Positions 1 to 5,268 of a stretch of 19,054 nucleotides of DNA are shown one piece after another. Within the stretch, counting starts at the first letter, position 1. Every line of letters begins with the position of its first letter. The notes under the pieces were generated by a model. The model searched no databases. It saw only the letters and a program-made list of their open reading frames with translations, and had not been told where the DNA came from. The stretch covers positions 1 through 19,054 of the forward strand of contig CAMPIM010000074.1 in NCBI GenBank assembly GCA_946886365.1. The letters are read 5' to 3'. Both the position numbers and the translations under genes were made by a program. This DNA comes from an uncultured Novosphingobium sp. (GTDB lineage Bacteria; Pseudomonadota; Alphaproteobacteria; Sphingomonadales; Sphingomonadaceae).

Positions 1-58
1 CTGCCACCCCTCAAAACGCGCTTTTCCCCCCGCCTCGCCCGCGCGCTTTTCATGTCCC

Positions 59-202
59 TTTTGATGCACCATCGACACTCCCCGGAAAGCGGCATAGATC
101 CTTGGCCGGTTGCCGATCGTGAGGCGGCCCGCGCTGATGCGTTTTGATGCACCCAGAGCGCCCTATTCGGGCCGGTGCGCGCATCCCGAAAATTGATGTG
201 CC
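59..202. repeat. Three TTGATGYRCC direct repeats
   Basis: TTTTGATGCACC occurs exactly at 59-70 and again at 142-153. A third, imperfect copy, AATTGATGTGCC, is at 191-202. The shared core is TTGATGYRCC in the same orientation, with spacings of 83 and 49 bases. The copies lie outside any supported gene. They could be protein-binding sites for a gene off the left edge or for the downstream gene, but nothing in the sequence identifies a partner. Confidence 0.5.
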
Positions 203-310
203 TTCGCCGTTGAAAACGGGCGGGGTCGGGAAAAAGGTAATCTCGCCAATACGCTCCAATCATCCGCTAAAAAATGACTGATTTCTGCCGTTTTTTGGGT
301 TGTCCTTCCC

Positions 311-470
311 CTATAATCTTCTGCAACCTCTGAGGAGGCAAAACTATAATCCCTTTGAAAACTAAGCCTTTTTTCTGGCCGTCAAATCACTCTCAAAAGG
401 TATAATCTGGTTATAGAAATATTATAGGTAATGTTACTCATAAGCCATTGAATTTACATGCAGGTTATAG
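311..470. repeat. Cluster of TTATAG motifs in AT-rich island
   Basis: The hexamer TTATAG occurs on the plus strand at 411-416, 422-427 and 465-470, and on the minus strand (CTATAA on plus) at 311-316 and 344-349. A near copy, GTATAA, is at 400-405. Most belong to a longer octamer, GRTTATAG: CTATAATC at 311-318 and 344-351, GTATAATC at 400-407, GGTTATAG at 409-416 and 463-470. Such density in 160 bases of a GC-rich genome suggests a functional site array or an unusual AT-rich regulatory segment. Some copies also resemble -10 promoter elements (TATAAT at 345-350 and 401-406), but I see no matching -35 boxes. Confidence 0.45.
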
Positions 471-667
471 AGATTGCCTTTTTCCCGACCCCTCCCGGCT
501 TACTAAATGGCCTGCCCCCTAAATAGGGATAGGCTTGAGCGCGGTCATGACATATCCGCTAGCCTTGTATGGCGTGGGTAAAGCTGCGATCTCTTAAGTT
601 GGGTCGTCTGACGGGCCGAGCGACGATGGCTTTTCGCAGCGTAGCCTGACGAGAAAGAGGGGTTGGT

Positions 668-1660
668 GTGAGTACGATGATGCGACTGGGGTTCGGTCTG
701 TTGCTGGGCGCATCCTCCTCCGCCGCGATGGCTGCATCTCCTGATATGACTACGTTGGAGGACTTTTATCTCACCCCATCTTCTGTCGCCTTGCCGGCTC
801 TCCAACCTCAAGGCGAGCCGCCGACGATGCTTTATGGCCCCGCCGACGCGTCCGAGCCTTCAACCAAAAAAGCGCCTCGCGAGCCGGCGCAGTTTCACGG
901 TTTAGGTCAACAGGCAAGGGCAGTGAAGTGGGAGATGGTTGGAATCATTGGCTATTACACCTTGATAAACGGGGCCAAAGTGTTTCGCGATCCCGAACCT
1001 CCCCATTTCCACACGGAAGGGTGGTTCGGCAAATCAACGCATAACCTAGGCGTCGATAAGATGGCTCATGCATACAGCGCCTACGTGCTTTCAGAGTTGC
1101 TCTACGCTCGACTAAAATACAAGACGGGCGACGCGCCTGGCATCGCCCTGACCGCTGCTGCGCTCGGCTCGGCAACGATGCTCTACACCGAACTGTGGGA
1201 CAGTATAGAGCCGGATGCCGGATGGTCCTGGGAAGATGTTGCGTTCAACTCTGCTGGCGCGGGTTTTTCAATATTGCGAAACTCGATACCTGGGCTCGAT
1301 AAGAAGTTGGACTACCGTCTGATGATCGTACCCAATTCAGATGGCTTCACGGCTGCGGGCAAGCGCCATTTCGAGCAGCAGCGCTTTTTCTTCGCTCTGA
1401 AGCTGGGCGGTTTCAAAGCGTTCGAGAACGGCCCGCTGCGCCTGCTGGAACTGCACGCAGGCTATTATGGGAAGGATTTCACCAAAGAGGACCGGAGGCA
1501 CGGCATAGACCCGAAACGCCGGATGTTTCTAGGCTTCGGCATTAACCTGCGCGAGCTATTCTTCAAGAACGCCCACAGCCGTTTCGGCCGTGCGGCGGGC
1601 GAATTCCTTGACTATTTTCAGCCGCCCTACACCGCCGTGCACCAACACGTCACAAATTAA
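668..1660 (+). CDS. DUF2279 / YfiM-like secreted protein
   Basis: A 330-residue protein. The first about 22 residues form a Sec signal peptide: a short basic start, a hydrophobic stretch, then AMA before the likely cleavage site. There is no lipobox cysteine, so it should be a free periplasmic or envelope protein rather than a lipoprotein. Residues about 129-139 (VDKMAHAYSAY) and 181-200 (acidic-aromatic SWEDVAFN followed by SAGAGF) match the conserved blocks of DUF2279, the family of E. coli YfiM. The C-terminal 110 residues alternate aromatic and hydrophobic positions and may be beta-rich. The function of the family is unknown. The listed start is GTG at 668, preceded by an AGAGGGG-type ribosome binding site; ATG codons at 677 and 680 are alternatives that keep the signal peptide. 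Codon use looks less GC-biased than the housekeeping genes, which fits an accessory gene. Confidence 0.72.
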   Translation: MSTMMRLGFGLLLGASSSAAMAASPDMTTLEDFYLTPSSVALPALQPQGEPPTMLYGPADASEPSTKKAPREPAQFHGLGQQARAVKWEMVGIIGYYTLINGAKVFRDPEPPHFHTEGWFGKSTHNLGVDKMAHAYSAYVLSELLYARLKYKTGDAPGIALTAAALGSATMLYTELWDSIEPDAGWSWEDVAFNSAGAGFSILRNSIPGLDKKLDYRLMIVPNSDGFTAAGKRHFEQQRFFFALKLGGFKAFENGPLRLLELHAGYYGKDFTKEDRRHGIDPKRRMFLGFGINLRELFFKNAHSRFGRAAGEFLDYFQPPYTAVHQHVTN

Positions 1661-1674
1661 GGGGCGTACCCCTT
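1659..1674. other. Short perfect hairpin at end of DUF2279 gene
   Basis: AAGGGG, loop CGTA, CCCCTT forms a perfect 6-bp stem that begins inside the TAA stop codon of the DUF2279 gene. No T-run follows on the plus strand, so it is a poor intrinsic terminator. It may stabilise the mRNA end or be chance. Confidence 0.35.
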
Positions 1675-1696
1675 CTGCGATGGTGACCGATCAGCG

Positions 1697-1846
1697 ATGC
1701 TCTCCACCCTTATCATCACGGCTTTCCTGCTGGTCGCAACGCTGCTGCATCGACAGAAAAAGTATCTGTCCGCTTTTATGGTTTTATGTATGGTATGCGG
1801 GCGCGGCGGCCCGGAGGCGTCCCTGAAAAATCAGCCGCTTAGGTGA
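1697..1846 (+). CDS. Possible 49-residue hydrophobic small protein
   Basis: An ATG at 1697 opens a 49-codon frame ending at TGA 1844-1846. Residues 1-17 are strongly hydrophobic (MLSTLIITAFLLVATLL), followed by a basic HRQKK patch and a second hydrophobic run (residues 24-35) with two cysteines, then a polar tail. The shape is that of a tiny membrane peptide. GGTGA at 1682-1686 is a partial ribosome binding site with a rather long 10-base spacing. It starts 36 bases after the DUF2279 stop and could be on the same transcript. I recognise no family. It could equally be a chance frame in an otherwise gene-free 245-base gap. Confidence 0.25.
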   Translation: MLSTLIITAFLLVATLLHRQKKYLSAFMVLCMVCGRGGPEASLKNQPLR

Positions 1847-1905
1847 GAAGTTCGGTTTCCTCCGTCTCCGCCACCTTTCCGTAAAATCCCGTCCGCCGCC
1901 GCTGT

Positions 1906-2886
1906 TCAGGACGGTATGAAGCGGCGTTCGTAGCGCCAGCTGGCCCATAGCTGCTGAACCATCCGGCCGGTGGTGCGAAAACGGTCGGGCGGGACGCGGC
2001 TGTGCGAGGAGTTCGCCTCTGTCGCCACGCTGGGCGGCAGGTTATGAAAACCACCGACACGAAGGCCCGTCAACGTCGCAGCCTCCCGGCAGAGAGCGGT
2101 GAACCGGCGCATCACTGCATGATTGGGACGTTGACGGTCGCGGGTCAGCATTTCGAAACTGTGCGTGACGACGACGAACGCGGCATGCCGCTCGCCCACC
2201 GCGTGGCGCAGGCCGGTGCGCATCTCTTTCGCCGACATCGCGCAGATTTGCGCAGGGCGAAAGCTGCCGGGCCGGTCGGTGATGCCCGAAACGGGAAGCT
2301 CACAGACATCGAAGCTGCTCGTGGGAGCGACCTGATCGCGCGCACCGTTGATGCGGCAGCCATAGCGATGATAGGCGGGGTTTACGCTGCTGTCCCAGGT
2401 CATGCCGACATGACCGAGGGCGCGCAGCGTATCGTCATTGGCACCAAAATTGCCTGCTCGAAAGGCCATGGGCGCAGGCGCTCCGGCTTCCTCCAGCCAT
2501 TGCCTGCCCAAGCGCAGCAGGGTGATCTGATCATTCATTGAGAAGTCACCGATATTGCGGCCCAGCCTCCCTTGGACAGGGGAGTGGCGCGCCCAACGGA
2601 GCCATTCGCTGTGAACGTGCAGTTGCACCTCATGCCCCCGGTCCACGATTGAGGTGACGATGGGCTTCAAAAACGCGGTCCCATAAACCAGCGCGGGCAT
2701 CGGATCGACGAAGAACACCCCTTTGAGGCCATGCCTTTCCAGTTCCGCCATCTGCCAGCCGATGCCATAGGATTGCCCCTGAGACTCTGCCCAGATGGAC
2801 AGGCGGATATTATCCTCCAGGCTTATTCCGCGCTCGTGGAGCAGTGACGATAATTCTGTGTCCACGGTGATCAGTAGGGCAGTCAT
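1906..2886 (-). CDS. Polysaccharide deacetylase (NodB-like) family protein
   Basis: A 326-residue protein if started at the ATG at 2886, which puts the first NodB motif right at the N-terminus (MTALLITVDTE, D9 in the motif-1 position). A GGGGTAGGG stretch just upstream can serve as ribosome binding site; an in-frame ATG 24 bases upstream, and longer starts to 2961, are possible but add residues unlike the family. The HEVQLHVH block (H85, H90, H92) fits the metal-binding histidine motif, FRAGNFGAN (residues 142-150) the motif-3 arginine region, and VVVTHSFE (238-245) the late catalytic motif. There is no signal peptide or membrane segment, so the protein is predicted cytoplasmic. The family removes acyl groups from N-acetylated sugars, but related cytoplasmic members have other or unknown substrates, so the substrate here is open. 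It is divergent from cofE, 102 bases away. Confidence 0.75.
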   Translation of the reverse strand: MTALLITVDTELSSLLHERGISLEDNIRLSIWAESQGQSYGIGWQMAELERHGLKGVFFVDPMPALVYGTAFLKPIVTSIVDRGHEVQLHVHSEWLRWARHSPVQGRLGRNIGDFSMNDQITLLRLGRQWLEEAGAPAPMAFRAGNFGANDDTLRALGHVGMTWDSSVNPAYHRYGCRINGARDQVAPTSSFDVCELPVSGITDRPGSFRPAQICAMSAKEMRTGLRHAVGERHAAFVVVTHSFEMLTRDRQRPNHAVMRRFTALCREAATLTGLRVGGFHNLPPSVATEANSSHSRVPPDRFRTTGRMVQQLWASWRYERRFIPS

Positions 2887-2988
2887 TGCCGATGTCCCTA
2901 CCCCATCCATGTTAAGGAGCGGTAACGTCGGCCTGATTATGGCCACAGGGCGGGTACCCACTCGACCAGTCGCACGCTACATCGTCTT
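2887..2988. promoter_or_regulatory. Divergent promoter region, deacetylase / cofE
   Basis: The 102 bases separate the starts of the divergent deacetylase and cofE genes, so promoters for both should lie here. I could not pick out convincing -35/-10 pairs. A 17-codon ORF starting at ATG 2939 ends with a TGA that overlaps the cofE ATG in an ATGA arrangement at 2989-2992; cofE itself has no visible Shine-Dalgarno sequence. Confidence 0.45.
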
Positions 2989-3744
2989 ATGATTTCAATT
3001 CACCCGCTGACCGGCATGGCTGAAATTTGCGCTGGTGACGATTTGGCCGCGCTGTTGCGCGATGCTTTGAGGGAAGCGGGACTCTGGCCGTTGCTGGACG
3101 GCGACGTGCTGGTCATCACGCAGAAGATTTTGTCCAAGGCGGAAGGTCGCATGGTCGATCTTGCCCAGGTCGAGCCGGGGCCGGAAGCTCTGGAACTGGC
3201 GACAATCACCAAAAAGGACCCGCGCCTTGTCGAGCTTGTGCTGCGGGAAAGCGTCGCCGTCGTCCGTGCCGTGCCCCACATATTGATCACTCGTCACAGG
3301 CTGGGCCATGTCATGGCCAATAGCGGCATAGACCGGTCGAATATCGGCCCGGGCGGCCCGGAACGGGCGTTGCTGTTGCCCCTCGATCCTGATCGCTCAG
3401 CTGCTGCGATCAGCCATGCCCTTACCGACGGCGGGATCGCGCCTGCGGTGGTGATATCCGACAGCTTCGGGCGGCCGTGGCGCTACGGGGTGGTCGGCGT
3501 TGCCATAGGCGCGGCACGCTTGCCTGCGCTGATCGACCGAAGGGGAGACAGGGACAGGGATGGCCGCCGCCTGGAAGTGACGCAGATCGCCTTGGCCGAC
3601 CAGATTGCGACCGCCGCCGCATTGGTCACCGGCGAAGGGGCTGAAGGCATTCCAGCCGTGCTGATGCGGGGATTGCGGTTGCCCATGGGTGATGCGCCTG
3701 CAACGGCGCTTGTCCGGCCGCTGGAGGAGGATCTGTTTCGATGA
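2989..3744 (+). CDS. cofE: Coenzyme F420-0:L-glutamate ligase
   Basis: A 251-residue CofE-family enzyme that adds L-glutamate, with GTP, to coenzyme F420-0 to build the gamma-glutamyl tail. The N-terminal PLTGMAEICAGDDLAALL block (6-23), GDVLVITQKILSKAEGR (38-54), the GHVMANSGIDRSN loop (106-118), ISDSFGRPWRYG (156-167) and the late ADQIATAAALVTGE segment (203-216) are all family hallmarks around the nucleotide and metal site. It is the stand-alone form: the C-terminal nitroreductase-like domain found in mycobacterial FbiB is absent. The start at 2989 is chosen because the family's N-terminal block begins immediately after it, although no ribosome binding site is visible. It heads a three-gene operon and overlaps cofD by 4 bases (ATGA). 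Confidence 0.93.
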   Translation: MISIHPLTGMAEICAGDDLAALLRDALREAGLWPLLDGDVLVITQKILSKAEGRMVDLAQVEPGPEALELATITKKDPRLVELVLRESVAVVRAVPHILITRHRLGHVMANSGIDRSNIGPGGPERALLLPLDPDRSAAAISHALTDGGIAPAVVISDSFGRPWRYGVVGVAIGAARLPALIDRRGDRDRDGRRLEVTQIALADQIATAAALVTGEGAEGIPAVLMRGLRLPMGDAPATALVRPLEEDLFR

Positions 3745-4673
3745 GCCGTATCGTGACGCTGACGGGTGGCGTGGGCGGCGCCAAGCTGGTGCTGGGTCTC
3801 ATGCGCATTTACCCGCCGGAACAGATTACCGCCATTGTGAATACGGGCGACGATTTCCGGCACTTCGGACTCACCATCTCTCCTGACATCGACACCCTTC
3901 TCTACACCCTGTCCGGTAAGGCCAATGCGGCCCAGGGCTGGGGCCGGGAAGGCGAGAGCTGGAGCTTCATGGACGCCCTCAAATCCTTGGGCGGCGAAGA
4001 TTGGTTCCTGCTGGGCGATGGCGACCTAGCGCTGCATGTGCTGCGATCTCATCTGCTGGCGCGGGGAGAGACGCTGAGCTCGATTACCGCCAGCTTCGCT
4101 TCTGCATGGGGGCTGGACCTTACCATCCTGCCGATGAGTGATGACCCGGTTGCGACGCATCTCAACACCAGCGAAGGCGACATGCCCTTCCAGCGCTATT
4201 TCGTCGAACGCCGCTGCGCGCCAGAGGTGCGGGCCATTCGTTTCGAAGGCGCAGAGCGCGCTATACCGGCGGCAGGCGTGATCGAAGCGATCACCGCCAC
4301 TGACACACGGGCCATTGTGATAGCACCGTCCAATCCCTGGCTGAGTGTCGATCCGATCCTTGCGGTGCCTGGCATCCGGGAAGCGTTGGCTTCCGCTCGC
4401 GCGCCGGTTGTTGCGGTGTCGCCGATCGTCGGGGGCCAGGCGGTCAAGGGACCCACCGCCAAACTGATGCAGGAGCTGGGCCTGACCGTGACCAATAAAA
4501 GCATCGCGGCCCACTATGCGGATGTGATCGACGGGCTACTGATCGACGAACGCGACGACGCCTCTGACATTTCGATCCCACACGACGTTTGCGACACGCT
4601 GATGAAGACGCTGGAGGACCGGGAAAGAGTTGCGCGCGCCGCCCTGGCGCTGGCGGACCGGATCGCCAGCTGA
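3741..4673 (+). CDS. cofD: 2-phospho-L-lactate transferase (F420 synthesis)
   Basis: A 310-residue CofD/FbiA-family enzyme. It transfers the phospho-acid moiety from the guanylyl-activated intermediate made by CofC onto the deazaflavin FO, giving F420-0 or its dehydro form. Visible motifs are LTGGVGGAKL (7-16), the NTGDD metal-binding loop (34-38), SPDIDTLLYTLSG (47-59), FLLGDGDLALH (89-99), APSNPWLSVDPIL (195-207) and SPIVGGQAVKGPTAKLM (227-243). Length is normal for the family. A strong GGAGGAGG ribosome binding site sits within the end of cofE, 4 bases of which are shared, so the two are translationally linked. Confidence 0.95.
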   Translation: MSRIVTLTGGVGGAKLVLGLMRIYPPEQITAIVNTGDDFRHFGLTISPDIDTLLYTLSGKANAAQGWGREGESWSFMDALKSLGGEDWFLLGDGDLALHVLRSHLLARGETLSSITASFASAWGLDLTILPMSDDPVATHLNTSEGDMPFQRYFVERRCAPEVRAIRFEGAERAIPAAGVIEAITATDTRAIVIAPSNPWLSVDPILAVPGIREALASARAPVVAVSPIVGGQAVKGPTAKLMQELGLTVTNKSIAAHYADVIDGLLIDERDDASDISIPHDVCDTLMKTLEDRERVARAALALADRIAS

Positions 4674-4676
4674 ACC

Positions 4677-5255
4677 GTGCGCTGCTGGATCGTCATCCCG
4701 GTCAAGGCGCCGCAACTATGCAAGACGCGGCTGTCCCCTGTACTTGGCGAGGATGAGAGGCAAAAGCTGGTGGCGACGATGCTGCGCCAAACCGTTTCTG
4801 CTGCTCAAGCGGTTGCAGGGCGGGAGCAGGTTTTATTGCTGGGGCCGTCGCGCCATGGTCTGGCAGAGGATATTCCGCTGCTCAACGACCCGGGACGCGG
4901 CTTGAACGCAGCCCTGATCAGCGCGCGAGACGCGGCGGTTGAGGAAGGGGTCGACCGGCTGTTGATATTGTCGGCGGACCTTCCTTTGATCGGGCCTGAT
5001 GATGTGACGGCACTGCTGAACCTGCCGAGGGATAGCATCGCGGTCGCGCCCGATCATGCGGGCACGGGCACCAACGCGCTCTTACTACCCCTCCCCGGCG
5101 CGGCCGAGTTCCGCTTCCATTATGGAGAGGGCAGTTTTGCCGCGCATGAGGCCGAAGCGGACAGGCTCGGCCTGCTTTTTCGCAGCGTGCAACGACCCGG
5201 ACTGGAACTCGATATCGATCGGCCGGAAGAGCTCGCGCTCTGGCGGCGGGGCTAG
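4677..5255 (+). CDS. cofC: 2-phospho-L-lactate guanylyltransferase (F420 synthesis)
   Basis: A 192-residue CofC/FbiD-family nucleotidyltransferase that couples GTP to a three-carbon phospho-acid (2-phospholactate, phosphoenolpyruvate or 3-phosphoglycerate depending on lineage). The N-terminal PVKAPQLCKTRLSPVL (8-23) is the nucleotide-binding loop; LNDPGRGLNAAL (69-80), LILSADLPLI (96-105), the DHAGTGTNALLLP stretch (126-138), FHYGEGSFAAHEAEA (147-161) and LDIDRPEEL (178-186) are family motifs. The start is GTG at 4677, 3 bases after the cofD stop, with only a weak ribosome binding site, consistent with coupling to cofD. The gene ends 13 bases from the end of the convergent malic enzyme gene, with no hairpin terminator between. 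The substrate cannot be decided from sequence by eye. Confidence 0.92.
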   Translation: MRCWIVIPVKAPQLCKTRLSPVLGEDERQKLVATMLRQTVSAAQAVAGREQVLLLGPSRHGLAEDIPLLNDPGRGLNAALISARDAAVEEGVDRLLILSADLPLIGPDDVTALLNLPRDSIAVAPDHAGTGTNALLLPLPGAAEFRFHYGEGSFAAHEAEADRLGLLFRSVQRPGLELDIDRPEELALWRRG

Positions 5256-5268
5256 CCCCGTCCCTGCC

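Larger units (their letters stand above)
1..667. other. Long non-coding region with AT-rich core
   Basis: No convincing gene lies in the first 667 bases. A minus-strand open frame over 50-259 would need a TTG start without a good ribosome binding site and has low-complexity, arginine- and proline-rich content, so I do not call it. Bases 1-260 are GC-rich and hold two direct repeats: CGCGCTTTTC at 17-26 and 42-51, and TTGATGYRCC at 61-70, 144-153 and 193-202. Bases about 260-500 are clearly richer in A+T than the rest of the window and hold a cluster of TTATAG-like motifs. Bases 510-534 can fold into a short interrupted hairpin (GCCT/AGGC outside CCCT/AGGG) without a T-run. The stretch from 540 to 667 is presumably the promoter and leader of the DUF2279 gene, but I cannot pick out a convincing promoter. 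Confidence 0.6.

Noticed and set aside
50..259. Minus-strand 69-codon frame near the left edge
   Set aside because: Needs a TTG start with no binding site, and its sequence runs through the TTGATG repeats with low-complexity content.
401..406. TATAAT as a promoter -10 for the DUF2279 gene
   Set aside because: No acceptable -35 box at 16-18 bases, and it lies over 260 bases from the start codon.
411..475. TTATAG motifs as DnaA boxes of a replication origin
   Set aside because: They differ from TTATNCACA at key positions, and no dnaA, hemE, parAB or other origin-linked gene is in the window.
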